From Diplonema papillatum (Eukaryota > Euglenozoa > Diplonemea > Diplonemida > Diplonemidae): a DNA stretch of 64,000 bases. Under the pieces are notes generated by a model. It did not search any database and was not told the DNA's origin. It saw only the letters and a program-made list of their open reading frames with translations. Positions 10,426 to 21,300 of the stretch are shown piece by piece. Each line of letters starts with the position of its first letter. Position 1 is the first letter of the stretch. The DNA is taken from contig JAPJBO010000454.1 of NCBI GenBank assembly GCA_030068145.1, positions 115,778 through 179,777 on the forward strand, in the 5' to 3' direction. A program made the translations under genes and the position numbers.

Positions 10426-11104
10426 GAGAGGAAGTCTGAGCGAAGCCTTCTTCGAGAAAAATGAGATGGAGAAGAAGAAGGACCCTTTCCCCCCAGTGTT
10501 AGTGTCGGCTAGCTGCGGCAACCTTCCAAATGCCGCACGTCAAGCAGGGGAAGAAATCCTATGCCGTTTAACATCGCTTCTGTCCTCCGTCCAGCTGCAA
10601 AACGTGGACGATGTGTGAATCCCGGCATTGAGGCTGCCGAGCAGAAGGCACAACGGCAGCGTGTCGATGGCTTCCTGCAGCAGCTCGCACCATTCCTCGT
10701 CTCTGAAGGAGCATCGGGTCCAGACGACCGCGTGCGAAAGAGACTTGCCAGGCACGTCATGGCTGGCTTGTCCAACCGGTTGCCGCTGACGTCGAGATCT
10801 CCGAGGCCTTGTCCTGCAGGTCCGTGCATGAACGTGAATTTTCAATCTGTGTTGCCGAAATCGCCAAAATGACACTTTCTCCTCCTTCTCCTTTACTTCG
10901 AGACAGATGCATGGTCTTAGCCATGCATGATAAAACATTAACCTCGAATTCCCTCCCCTTTCCGTCTGCATGTGGCTCGTCTCTTTTCCATTCTTGCATA
11001 TCGGGCCTGCATGTCCCATCAAAAGCAATCGAAAATAAAACAAAAGAGCGTTTTACCACCTTGCGCGGTGCCACGGGTTGTTTGGCAGCCGCTGCTAAAC
11101 ATCC
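10426..11104 (-). other. Possible decayed LRR-type exon; otherwise unassigned
   Basis: On the minus strand, about 10510-10830, GDLDVSGNRLDKPAMTCLA resembles a leucine-rich-repeat turn, and another minus frame continues with WCELLQEAIDTLPL. The two frames would need a frameshift to join, so at best this is a remnant. Nothing else recognised here. Confidence 0.2.
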
Positions 11105-11215
11105 GCAAACAGTGCATGCTAATCCATGTGGTTCATGTACTTAAAATAACTCAATGCCAAGTAAGATACCGTGGGCGGCGCCGAAGCTTTACCAGCTTCA
11201 GCTGACACCATTTGC
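11105..11215. repeat. rDNA 3'-flank fragment
   Basis: CAGTGCATGCTAATCCATGT through AACTCAATGCC matches the retrotransposon's 3' flank at 23627-23680 and, with changes, 55276-55325. It then diverges through GTGGGCGGC. Confidence 0.6.
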
Positions 11216-11579
11216 GCACTTAACCATGGTTAAGAAGACGACTGAAAGCACAGACACAAAGATAGCTCAAAGCATCTGCAAAATAACACGAAAAGCCTCC
11301 AGGCAAAAAACCCGTTTTCACATTTCTTATTGTCGTAGAAGACGCTGGTCTTTGAAGATTCATATTAACCTACACCTACGCATAATATGGCTGCGGTGCT
11401 GGACTTCTCTCTCCTCACACAACTGCCCACGAAATACGCAATAGCCAAAGCTTGCACTGTTGAAAATCGGCTGATTTTGTACGAGTCTGCCGGTACAATA
11501 AGGGCTCGAAATTTAATCAGCCGTCAAGCCGATCGCGCGCACGCCGACAACGTCTAACAAAAATTCTTTGCTACACATT

Positions 11580-11818
11580 AATTGTAGCACCCCACCCGTA
11601 TTGTAGTTACGGGCACGCAAACCGCAAGCAGCACCACAAATTCACGAAAAGAGACGGTCATACGGTACCAAGAAGACAGACAGTCGCCAACTGCGGCACC
11701 ATACTGAGGAGGGTCTATTTTAAGTAAGGTTTGTGGATATTGGCTGAAACTACCAATGTCCAACAACCAAGGTACCCACCGATCCTCTTACCTCGTGTAA
11801 CCACCACTCTTACGACAC
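11580..11818. repeat. Repeat E, copy 1
   Basis: About 240 bp from TTGTAGCACCCCACCCG to CACTCTTACGA, recurring at 38086-38336 with about 90% similarity by eye. No ORF is common to both. Identity unknown. Confidence 0.75.
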
Positions 11819-12175
11819 TCAGAGCACAACGGAAACGCTTCCGGCGGAAGCTGTAGAATCGCGCTCAAGCGTTCTATGCCTCCACTGCGGGAACCTGGGG
11901 CTCGGTGGAAAGGGTTTGTAGCAAATCTATCCACAGCAGCAAAATATGTGATAGCTTTCGACGTGTCTCCACTTTTGTGGTTGCAGTGCCCGAACTCCCG
12001 GTTCCGCCCTTTTCGACATGAATATATCAGTGAAAAGCTAAGAAAAACATGGCTAGCCGTAGTTAAAGTGTATAAGCATACCTACTACCCTCATACCACC
12101 CGCCTCACAGCCTCAATGGTCAACCGGAGACCCTAAAACACCGAACCTCTAAACCACAATAAACGCTAAAAACTC
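11819..12175. other. Unassigned spacer
   Basis: No supported gene. A short C-type motif (GGTCAACCGGAGACCCTAAA, about 12119) resembles 53501-53520 and the core of repeat C. Confidence 0.4.
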
Positions 12176-12389
12176 AACTTGTAGAACGTGGGGGACACCC
12201 CACGAAGGAATAGTACTTGGTGTAGGTCACAAACAGTCCCGGACATGCGCTAGCCATAACCCATAACGAAAGCGTGCACCAAATACACAACCCGAAACCA
12301 CATAGCTCTTTCTTGCTCTAAGAGAACCCATTCATGAACGGTCACACGGAGACCCGGAATTTCAAGCGAACTTTAACTCTAAAAAACGT
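12176..12389 (+). repeat. Repeat C, full-length copy
   Basis: Runs from CTTGTAGAACGTGGG through CACAAACAGTCCCGGACATG and GAACGGTCACACGGAGACCC to the 3' end CAAGCGAACTTTAACTCTAA followed by A's. Other copies: 26627-26802 (+), 45003-45216 (-), 53178-53310 (+). Shorter 3'-anchored copies are at 44176-44256, 53560-53621 and about 38565. A common 3' end with variable A tail and ragged 5' ends suggests a retroposon. Confidence 0.75.
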
Positions 12390-12488
12390 CGACCTCGTCC
12401 TGGGCATAAACTGTGGGTCAACTGTTTGATCAACTCCGGATGCATTGGAAAGGTGAGTGGTTACACTGTGGTCGATACGTCAGAATTG

Positions 12489-12713
12489 TATTTTTTGTAT
12501 AAGCACCTGCTTTGTAGGAAATGCTTGAGGAGACTGCCAGTTGCGATAGATCAAAGGAGGTAAATGTGCTGTAGCCCACACGAAACACAGGTAAGTCTGG
12601 GTTTAGTGGCGGGCGTAAGCGTTCAACAAAAAAGACCCACTTTGTAGTTGTATTGTTTTCTCCCGCTCTAGCCTCCTTCGAAATGAGCACAAGGCAGTCC
12701 CTCGAGTATTTTC
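12489..12713 (-). mobile_element. Repeat B, inverted-repeat element
   Basis: One end reads GGAAATGCTTGAGGAGACTG and the other CCCTCGAGTATTTTCC, imperfect inverse copies. Non-coding, about 220 bp. Same family as 27699-27906, 49090-49305 and 57669-57890. Confidence 0.75.
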
Positions 12714-12715
12714 CA

Positions 12716-12795
12716 TAAGCGCCAGCTTGGAAGGAAATGCTCGACGATTGCTGCCAGACAAAGAACCGAAGGGAGCCGTGCAGGACATTCGTCGG
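12716..12795 (+). repeat. Repeat A fragment adjoining repeat B
   Basis: CATAAGCGCCAGCTTGGAAG followed by AAATGCTCGACGATTGCTGC and the start of the repeat A core. It directly follows repeat B's end. Confidence 0.65.
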
Positions 12796-13009
12796 GAGAA
12801 CCCTTTCGTAACCGACTCGCAGCATACTGCCGTGTGCGGAACTTCTCTCTCGCTCTTAGACATTTGCTCACGCTCTCCTGCTTGCTTGCCATGGCGAACG
12901 CACGCAAATCATGGCCGATCGATTCTTTCTAGCAGCCCTTTCATCAGCGACGTGGAAACTGCCGGCCGCAGAGCATGCCGCAAAGGGGGGAAAATCTTAG
13001 TTTAATGTT

Positions 13010-13247
13010 TAGGCAGAGCACTGCCTCTCATGCATGGTTGATGCCAGCAAGTCTTCCTCGAGGAAGATGTTGTCTAGGAAAGGGATGCAAACGTAGAAAA
13101 ATGTAAAAAGGGGAGTGTACGGCTCCCACAGTGGGGTGTGAAACCTTGAGGGACTAGCCCCCTGCATGTATACACCGCGTGTTGTGTGCCTCGTTTTTCG
13201 TCTCAGGCTTCGCTCTTGGACGCAGGCCAATCCAAAGTCAAGGGGGG
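13010..13247 (-). repeat. Repeat G, reverse-oriented copy
   Basis: Reverse complement of 52205-52462: it shares GAGTGTACGGCTCCCACAGT, GGGACTAGCCCCCTG and GTCTTCCTCGAGGAAGATG. Partial copies lie at 39148-39235, 48088-48171 and 48336-48421. Confidence 0.75.
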
Positions 13248-14007
13248 GGAGCACTGTCGTGGGGGTCCAGTGAGGCGTGGGTTGGGCCGCTGTGCCAGGA
13301 AGCTGGCTGGGTCAGGGGCTGGGCTGGCGGTGGCATCGTCGGGCATGGTAGCTGGCTGGTGTCCGCATCCTACTCGTACGAATGATTTACCAGCACGCAG
13401 CATCTGAGTGATGGATGAATTGGGAATGGATTGTTGCCTTCAGGAATGTGCACCTGAAGGAGCGGGGCGAGGGTGATACAGGTGGGCCGCCAGTATCTTG
13501 GTCAACATGTTTAACGCAACAAACGGACTGAGAAGTGCAAACTCTTTCTTCACCTGAATGTACCGTACCGTTCTCCGGGGGCCCTACGGTACATTATCTG
13601 GGGAGGAAACTGGTGTCACATCCTCTAGTCCACCTTGGAACACGGAAAAATCCAAAAGAAATATGCGTTTTTTCGGGAACCCTGGTGGTGGGTGGTGGTG
13701 GGGAAAGGTACCAGGGAAAGCCTGCTACACGGGAGCCAAGCTTCACGTGTTCGGCGGTACTGCAGAGCCACGGGGCTACGGGTCAAGTGGCTACCGATTT
13801 CCCAGACTAAAGCATCAAGGCTTGGCGCACCTTGGGGCTTGGCGCTCGCGCTGAAAGCAAGCTCGTCGAGACGGTCAGCCGCAGGGCAGAGCGGACGGGG
13901 TTGCGGCACTGTGCTGCCTCCGACTCAAGCTTCGCAAGCTGTGGTGGTTGACCGTCACGTTCCTGGACCAGGAGCGGCCTTTTTTCTTGAGGCTGTTCCG
14001 GTCCGTC
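13248..14007. repeat. Spacer containing repeat H, copy 1
   Basis: Bases 13710-13985 (GGTACCAGGGAAAGCCTGCT to CCAGGAGCGGCCTTTTT) recur at 14990-15262, and a 90-bp part recurs inverted at 6767-6862. No convincing gene at 13248-13709. Confidence 0.65.
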
Positions 14008-14625
14008 GTACTCGACCGTGTGGTTGTTGAAACGGGGGTTGGGTCGATGTTCTTCATGTCCCACGATGTCCAAGCACGGGCCACTTCGTTGACGGTTCGC
14101 CGTATTTCTGACCCCAACGAGACAGGTGCCCCATGCCTCGTCCTTCAATCTAACGTAAATTTCACCGCCGATGACTTGAGTGTTTCCGGCTGTGATTCAG
14201 GCTCATGGAACGTGCTGATCGAAGATAGCGAGTTCAACGTGCAAAAATTCGAAATTCGGAACAGCACTTCGAAAGCTATCAATTTGGAGTTCACCAACTC
14301 AAATGTGGCGATCGGAGAATGGGTAGTGCGCGAGCTGCAAACAAGTGGTTCCTCGATCGCGGCGGTAGGCGGCACCAGCAACGTAACTGTGGACACAGCC
14401 GTATTCAGCAACAACTCAGGGCTTCCCGAACACGTGATGACTCTCGGGAGGGAGTGCACGTTTGCGTCGTTCAACAGTCTCACCCTGGAGTTCAACACGG
14501 TCCTCGATACTGTGTTGCACTTTCTGACGGCCTATGTTACCGTATCCGAGCTGGTCTCTCGGTGTAACGCCCCGACAGCAAATCTCGAAGTATCCTGCGA
14601 GCCGAATCCTGCGCACTCCTTATAG
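14008..14625 (+). pseudogene. Truncated central part of a beta-helix gene
   Basis: From CCGTCGTACTCGACCGTGTG the sequence is colinear with bases about 33451-34090 of the intact gene at 33077: VVLDRVVVE, SLTVR, FTADDLSVSGCDSG, NVAIGEWVVRELQ and TFASFNSLTLEFNTV all have direct counterparts. The signal peptide and N-terminal module are replaced by repeat H, and a stop at 14623-14625 removes the whole Cys-rich C-terminal module. It is an internal fragment without its own start; the in-frame ATG at 13948 lies in repeat H. Confidence 0.8.
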
Positions 14626-14989
14626 CTGGGGTCCCGACTGTGGAACTGTACGAACCCCACACCCAAGCTTCGCACGCTGATAGACCTTCCTGTCGCGCGA
14701 GCTTCTTATTTTCCTTCTTCTTCTTTTTGAAACAATGCAACTACAAACCGTCTTTATTACCGAACCTACCGGTCAAATACGTGGGGTCGGGATTGAAAAT
14801 CCACGCTTTTTAATATGATTTACCCAAATTTATTGCAGATGCAAGGACATCTCTTTCTTCGGTTTTTGTCCTCCGCTCTACTTGGTGCCAGTGCAACTCG
14901 AGTGCAGAAAAGTAGGGTGGTGTGGTAGAAAACCTCTCTCATTCACTCGAAAAAGATCTTTGACCGGAAAGCCAGAGAAGAGAACAAGG

Positions 14990-15262
14990 TACCAGGGAAA
15001 GCCTGCTACACGGGAGCCAAGCTTCACGTGTTCGGCGGTACTGCAGAGCCACGGGCCTACGGTACCGATTTCCCAAACTAAAGCATCAAGGCTTGGCGCA
15101 CCTTGGGGCTTGGCGCTCGCGCTGAACACACTGAACACAAGCTCGTCGAGACGGTCAGCCACAGGGCGGGTTGTGGCACTGTGCTGCCTCCGACTCAAGC
15201 TTTGCAAGCTGTGGTTGACCGTCACGTTCCTGGACCAGGAGCGGCCTTTTTCTTCCAACCCG
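14990..15262. repeat. Repeat H, copy 2
   Basis: Second copy of 13710-13985, lacking a few short segments. It ends at the same CCAGGAGCGGCCTTTTT point at which copy 1 passes into beta-helix sequence. Confidence 0.75.
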
Positions 15263-15420
15263 TTTTCACACTTCTTCTTCTCTTCTTCTGACCGGAAAGT
15301 GGACAGGTTGGGCCATCAGACAACGCAACACCGGACCAAATTCGCTGGCGTGCGCGCGGTAACATACCCAGTTTCACTGGAGTGCCCGTTCCCGGCGAGC
15401 TACGAGGGAACGAACCTGTA

Positions 15421-15497
15421 AGAGTGCCAACGCTACTCTTTCAATAACGTACATATAAAAGGTGTCACGGGATAAGCCGTCAGCCGCTGCTTAACGG
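15421..15497. other. rDNA 3'-flank, left side of the filled target site
   Basis: AGAGTGCCAACGCTACTCTT through CATATAAAAGGTGTC to GCCGCTGCTTAACGG matches 55172-55275 apart from a short internal deletion. At 55 kb it continues into CTGAGTGCATGC and then the 28S 3' end. Here it is interrupted by the retrotransposon. It carries a TATA-like CATATAAAAGG at about 15451. Confidence 0.85.
15487..15497 (+). repeat. Target-site copy 1 (CTGCTTAACGG)
   Basis: Eleven bases repeated exactly at 22759-22769 and 23616-23626. They occur once at 55265-55275, where no element is inserted. Confidence 0.85.
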
Positions 15498-15593
15498 CAA
15501 AGGAAGCACACCAAGAGAGTACAGAAAGAAACGACAAGAGGAGAAGAGAACCAGACGGAGAGAAAACACGTCAGAAAACCGGGCCCGACCGCA

Positions 15594-17477
15594 ATGGAGG
15601 AGATACAGCAGTATCTCGCAAAGGCACAGCTCCTCGCGGAGACAGCCGAAGACGAAGCGCAGTACTGCACTGTGTTCGGGATCGTCAAGATCCTACTGAT
15701 CCTGTCAGAAAGGATGGGACGAAAACATCCCACGGTAAGGGCAGAGAAGGCGCCGAAGAAGGAAGCGAAAGCGGAAGTGAAGGCCGAACCGCGAAAGACG
15801 CAGGCCAACTGGAAGGCGGACGCACCGGCAGTGCGGCGAGAAGGCGCGTGGACGACGGTGCCGCCGAAAGGAGGCCCGAAGAGCGCAGAGGCGAAGCCGA
15901 AGCAGGAGATGAAGAGCGGCTGGCTGAAGGTCGCGACCGCCGGGAAGGAAGCGCGGCGAACGACGACTGCAGATTGTGGTAAGAAGCCCGATGGCGAGAA
16001 GAAGCCCGTTAGCAGAGGAAAACCTGCTCTCAGAGCGAAGGATTGGGAGCTACCGCTGATCGATGCGAAGCTGCTCCTCGACGAATCCGAGAAGAAGGCG
16101 AAGCCAGAAGGCGTAATCGAAGCAACGATGGGCGAAGGGAGGCGCGTGCTCCAGTACGCCGACGAGCTGACGCAACTGGAGACGGAAGGGGTACGTTTGG
16201 TGATCGTCACCCCGCGATCCATAGCCGAAGACTCGACGCGCGAGCTAGTGTTCCGGGAAGACGGGTCAGTGGAGTACGCGCACGTGACACTGCGCGGAGC
16301 CAAAACGGCGAAGCCATCTGGAGGACAGGTGACGCTGGATGGGGACGCCTCGGCAACACGCGTGCTCGTGTTCACGGCACTCCATCGCGAACTGACAGAC
16401 GAGAAGGTCGAGATTCTGCGGAGTGAGACGAAGGGGGCCGGGGCCACCGACACGCTGTGCGCGAGATCGGCAAAGGGGGCAGCCGTCACCATCGAGAGGC
16501 GACACCGTTGGCGCCACGCTAGGATGTCCGATCGTAGCACGTGCATGGTCCGGGTGCCGCAAGCACACGCAGCCAGCCTCCTCGGGGCAAGCGGACACGA
16601 AGGGCTGTTCTGGTCGGCTCCGAGGTTCGTAGAAGGTGGGGAGTCCCACAAAGTTCAATGGCTTGCAGAGGACGCGACCTTGGAAGAGGCCCTGGCTCTT
16701 ACAGCCTTACCGGGGACACACGGTCTGGTGCCGGCGAGAGCACGATTGGGTGTACGTTACAGCGCGGAAGGGGAGCAGCTCGAGGCGTTGCGAGAGGCGG
16801 CAGGCATGCTGCTCGCTCCGGAGCTGCCGGACGAAGGAGTTGCGTACTTTGTCACGGGCGGCCGGAACGAGCACGCCGAAGACATCGTGCAGGCGCTCGT
16901 GCGCGCGGGCTGGGTCGGCAGGACGCGGAAGACGTTCTCGAAGAAAGGGAGGACGCGGATGGTCGTGACGGCGCAAAGCCCGCCCCCAGCGGAGGTGCTC
17001 AGGCGCGCCGGACGGGACCCACTGCACATCCGCGAGCTCGCCCACGGTGACGAGAGAAGGGCGGAAGCCAAAATCTGGCACGGGAAGGTCCCCAGAGTAA
17101 CCGTACCTGGAGAACCACAGGCCGACGAAGCGGTAAAAGAAGAGCACTGCCACGAATGGCAGGAAGCAGCGCGCAACAAGAGCGAAACTGTATGCTCGGT
17201 ATGCGACACCACCCGCCAGAAGGGAACGATGATGAGGGCGTGCGCATGCGAGTCGAAGATCTGCGTACCTGGAGAACCACAGGCCGACGAAGCGGTAAAA
17301 GAAGAGCACTGCCACGAATGGCAGGAAGCAGCGCGCAACAAGAGCGAAACTGTATGCTCGGTATGCGACACCACCCGCCAGAAGGGAACGATGATGAGGG
17401 CGTGCGCATGCGAGTCGAAGATCTGCGCCCCTTGCTTCGCGGCGAGGAAGAAGGCGACGCAGGACGAGGCGGTCTGA
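15594..17477 (+). CDS. Retrotransposon ORF1 (gag-like, zinc-binding)
   Basis: 627 residues from the first ATG after the 5' junction. Residues about 50-170 are Lys/Glu/Ala-rich and basic, fitting an RNA-binding region. Residues about 195-500 look globular but unrecognised. The C-terminus is Cys/His-rich (EEHCHEW, VCSVC, RACACES, ICAPCF). A 54-residue module is tandemly duplicated without a change (period 162 bp, starting at 17103 and 17265); only the second copy keeps the final C-x2-C (ICAPC). By position and composition it should be the nucleic-acid-binding partner of ORF2 in the RNP (family knowledge). It ends at TGA 17475-17477, directly followed by CTA, with ORF2 continuing in frame. Confidence 0.85.
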   Translation: MEEIQQYLAKAQLLAETAEDEAQYCTVFGIVKILLILSERMGRKHPTVRAEKAPKKEAKAEVKAEPRKTQANWKADAPAVRREGAWTTVPPKGGPKSAEAKPKQEMKSGWLKVATAGKEARRTTTADCGKKPDGEKKPVSRGKPALRAKDWELPLIDAKLLLDESEKKAKPEGVIEATMGEGRRVLQYADELTQLETEGVRLVIVTPRSIAEDSTRELVFREDGSVEYAHVTLRGAKTAKPSGGQVTLDGDASATRVLVFTALHRELTDEKVEILRSETKGAGATDTLCARSAKGAAVTIERRHRWRHARMSDRSTCMVRVPQAHAASLLGASGHEGLFWSAPRFVEGGESHKVQWLAEDATLEEALALTALPGTHGLVPARARLGVRYSAEGEQLEALREAAGMLLAPELPDEGVAYFVTGGRNEHAEDIVQALVRAGWVGRTRKTFSKKGRTRMVVTAQSPPPAEVLRRAGRDPLHIRELAHGDERRAEAKIWHGKVPRVTVPGEPQADEAVKEEHCHEWQEAARNKSETVCSVCDTTRQKGTMMRACACESKICVPGEPQADEAVKEEHCHEWQEAARNKSETVCSVCDTTRQKGTMMRACACESKICAPCFAARKKATQDEAV

Positions 17478-17483
17478 CTACGA
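17475..17483 (+). promoter_or_regulatory. Candidate stop-codon readthrough site UGA-CUA
   Basis: The ORF1 stop TGA is followed by CTA CGA, and the same frame then stays open through ORF2. The first downstream in-frame ATG is at 17583, 105 bases later. UGA followed by CUA is an established leaky context in eukaryotes and their viruses. Readthrough here is inferred. Confidence 0.5.
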
Positions 17484-18300
17484 CGCCACTACGGTGAGAC
17501 GACGAAGGCGGCACCGGCAGAGGCCTCCTCCCATCAACCCGAACGCGTCCTGTCGGCGAGCCTCGTACGACCACGACAATCGATGCCCTGGGCCTATTGC
17601 CGTACTCGGCAGGTCCGCCAGTTCTCCCGACCGACAACGCGCACGACGAGCCGACACAGACGATCCGGAGGACGATGCCACCGCCGACCCACGCTCTTCT
17701 GTCGAAGCCCGCCGGAGCAGGTCAGACGGACGAAGTTATCAGTTGCGGAGGCACGCCGAAAGCACCTGCTGCTAGGAGGGGACATCGAAGAGAATCCCGG
17801 CCCCCGATGCTGGAGCGTCGCCACACTCAACGTGTCCTCGCTCTTGCGGTACATCCCGGCAGTGAAAGGGGTGTGTACCGACGTCCTCTGCTGTCAGGAG
17901 GTGACACTCCTAGAGACGAGAAGGCCGGAAGCGGAGATGCATCTCGAAGACTGGAAGTGTCACTGGGGGAGTGAACCGATGGGGAGGAGCTGTCGATCGT
18001 CCGGAGTCAGGTCCGAGACGAGCGCGAGGAACGGGGGAGTTTGCACCTTGGTCCAGAAGCCCGTGCCGGCGTTCTCTCCCACGGCGCTGCACCAGATGAT
18101 TGGCAGTGCGTACACTGATGCCCGCTTTCTGCACACGGCGGTCGCCACGGGAACGGGCAGCACGTTCGTGCACGTGATCAACCTGTACTGCCCGTCAGGA
18201 AACGACAGGTCGGTAGTCGACGACAGGGAAGCATTGTTGGAGAGGGTCCTCTTCGCCGCAGCGGACAGCCTCGGCGACGTTCCAATCATAGTCGCCCCCG
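17478..18300 (+). pseudogene. Retrotransposon ORF2 N-terminus: 2A-like peptide and truncated APE endonuclease
   Basis: In frame with ORF1. After a basic leader comes LLLGGDIEENPGP (17766-17804), then SVATLNV (Asn codon 17829) and DVLCCQE (Glu codon 17898), the first two conserved blocks of APE-type endonucleases. A central region with NGGVCTLV and FVHVINLYCPSG follows. At DVPIIVA, where the family continues with its GDFN catalytic block, sequence is missing and the frame changes from 0 to +1 at about 18295-18301. The original frame runs on only to a stop at 18398. The catalytic Asp-x-Asn is therefore lost, and this copy should be unable to nick DNA. Confidence 0.8.
17766..17804 (+). other. 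2A-like ribosome-skipping peptide LLLGGDIEENPGP
   Basis: Fits the D-(V/I)-E-x-N-P-G-P consensus exactly, preceded by a Leu-rich stretch as in characterised 2A sequences. It lies just upstream of the endonuclease, as in some trypanosome and animal non-LTR elements. Skipping would release a mature ORF2 protein starting at the final Pro. Confidence 0.8.
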
Positions 18301-21300
18301 ACACTCCGGAAGGCTCTGCGGAACGGGTGGTCCGACGCAGCGCGACTACAAGAAGTCAGCACAGGGCAGGCCCCCGACGCCACCTTCGCCACCTGTAGCA
18401 CCCCGGGCACGCGCATCGACCGCCTGATGATGAATCGGGTCGCGGCGCAAGCGTTCTCGAGCTGCACTACGACGATCGTGGACGTACCTGGACACCGACT
18501 CGTGACTGCCACTTTCGATCTCGAGGCGTTCGACCAGACGGTTTGGCGGTACCGGTTGCCGCGGCCGATTCAGGTCAGACCGCTCCAACAGCAATTGGCC
18601 ACGGTGGAAGAAGACTCAGCGCGGGCACGTCAACTCCTAGAGCAGTCGAGGTTTGCCCAGGCAGTGGGGAACAGCGACGTCGACGAGGCGTGGCGAGAAT
18701 GGTCTGCAACGGCGGAAAGGCACCTGCTGGACTTGTGCCAAGTTCAGACGTCAGAACGTCGGCGTTTCACAGGACGAGGTCGTCTGCTGGCACCAACGCG
18801 TGCGAGGGCGACAGCGAGAAGTTCCAGTGACGGCACAGGAGCAGCCTCGGGTGTTCAACTCCGACTGCGCAACACCATCCATCGCCTAGAGCAGCTACAC
18901 CGGCACCTTACGAACCGAGGGGGACCACAGTCGACGCCGAGTCAGATGCAGAACTGCTGGAAGAACTGTAGGAAGCTCGCGAGTGAGTGCGCAGCACTAC
19001 GCGGAAAGCCGATGACGGCATGGGACGAATTGCCCAGTCTCCAGGAGTGCAGCAGTCTGTTGCAGGCAGTCCGGGAGAGGAACGGAGCGATCGGAAAGGC
19101 CAGCATGGAGGCTCGACGTGCAAAATACTTCACCGGAGCGACAAAGCGAGCGGACGAAAACAGGCGGAGTGTCGTAGCGTGGTGCCGACGGCAACACAGG
19201 CAGGAAGCGACCACGCTGGAAGGTGAGCGGACCACGGCAAACGCAGAGGAAATGGACGCAGTGCTTCAGGACGCATGGGATCCGGTCTTCCGCGCCTACA
19301 AGGACGGTCCCGAGCCGCCCTACACACCTTTTGCTGGCCGGTACCAGCGCTACATCGATGGACACCCTCAGGAAGTAGGCGAGATCACGGGGACAGAGCT
19401 ACGCGCGCTGCTAACGAAGAAAGGCGTCAAGGGTGCTTGCGGGATCGACGGCTGGAGGATGGCTGAGCTGAAGGCACTCCCCGACCTGTACCTTGAATCC
19501 CTGGCCACGCTGTTGAACCTGGTCGAGAGAACGGGGATCTGGCCGCAGGCAATGCGAACAGCTCTCGTGAGTATGATTCCGAAGGGCGACGACGGGCAAC
19601 CGCTCAACATGCGACCGATAACGGTGACATCCTGCGTGTACCGCCTCTGGGCCTGCCGGCGTCTGAAGGATGTTGCGGTGTGGCAGGAGAGTTGGGTCGA
19701 GGAGGGTCAACACGGTTTCCGACCTGGCCACCGGGGAGAGGACCCGTTGTTTACAATGACGCTCGAGATCGAACGCGCCTTGCTGAGCGGCGAGCCACTG
19801 TGCGGGCTATCTCTGGATTTCTCGAAGTGCTTTGACCGCGTCCCGCGGGAAATCGCACTCCGCCTCATGCAGGACCTCGGGCTCCACTCCCGGATTCTGA
19901 AACCGCTGAAGTCCATCTACGACACCCTCGTCAGGCGGTTCAAGCTCCCCCTCGGGGTCGGAAAGGAGTTTCAGGTGACGAACGGCATTCTGCAAGGGTG
20001 CCCTATCTCGGTCATCCTGATCAACGCGCTGCTGTCAGTGTTGATGAAGGCGGTAAAAGTCGAGGCACCAGGCGTGTCGACGCAGTCGTACGCAGACGAT
20101 GCGAATTTGTTGGCGAAGCACTCCGAGGCAGATCTGCAACGGGGCGCGGACTTAGTCGATGAGTTCTGCGCGCTGACCGGCATGTCGCTGAACATGGAGA
20201 AGACGGTAACGTTCGCGACGGGGCTGGGCCGTAGGACGAAGATCTTCCGCAGCAGCACGGGCGAGCAGTTCGCACAGAAGGAATCGCTGAAGTGCCTGGG
20301 GGCTAAGGTGAGCACCTCACGCAGCGGCCGCGACCACTTTGACTCTTCCCGGTTTGAAGCAGCAGCAACCACAGCTCGGAACCTACGGCACGTCCCAATT
20401 CCGAGGCAGCAGAAAACCCTCATCGTTCAATCAGCCATCCTGCCCGCCGCTCTCGCGAGAATATCGTTCGCGCCCCCTACGACTGAAGCCGTGGAGAAGC
20501 TGGCGACAGCGTTAACGTTAGCGATCTGGGGGCCGAAGAATCCGAAGCGCTCCTCGGAAGTAGTCTTGGGAGTCCTCGAAAAAGCCCACTTGACGCACCC
20601 TGCGACGGCGACGGCGTACCGAATAACCGCGGATTTCTACAGCGCCTGTGGGAGACTGCCGCACCTGATGCCGCTGATGACGGAAGTCCGGCGCCTATAC
20701 GGCGAACGAGTGACCGCAGCCCTTGGCCCGGTGGGAACCGCGGTAAGGCACGGCCTGCAACCCTGCGGCCACACGTGGAACGGCGGCCCGCCGTCGTCCG
20801 TCAACCTGGACGGAGCTGCACTCCGACCCCTGGCAATGTCCGCCTCCTCGCGAAATCACATCATCCGCGACAACCTGCGGAACCGACTGTGGAAGCGGTT
20901 GGAAACACGACGGCCAAGCTTCTCCGGCATCACCAACATCGCGATCGAGTCCACCAACGCTCTATGGACAACGCGCCACTGTCCGCCCCAGAACGCGCTG
21001 CTGATCAGGGTTGCCCTCGCAGGTGGCGTGAACACCGCCGAATACACGTCGAGATTTCGCCAAGGCGGAAGCCCCGCCTGTACGTTGTGTGGCTCGGGAG
21101 CATTGGAAGACGAGCACCACGTCTACTGGGATTGCACGGCCTTCGAGAACATACGCACGAAGCCCGAGTACGCGGGGATCGCACAGTCCGACAGGAGGCT
21201 CTGGCCGAGCTGCCTGCGGGAGCACGGAATCGTGACGCCGGCGACACGGGAATTTGCCGGGCCGGTACAAGCGCTGATGGCAGAGATCCTGGCGGAGCGG

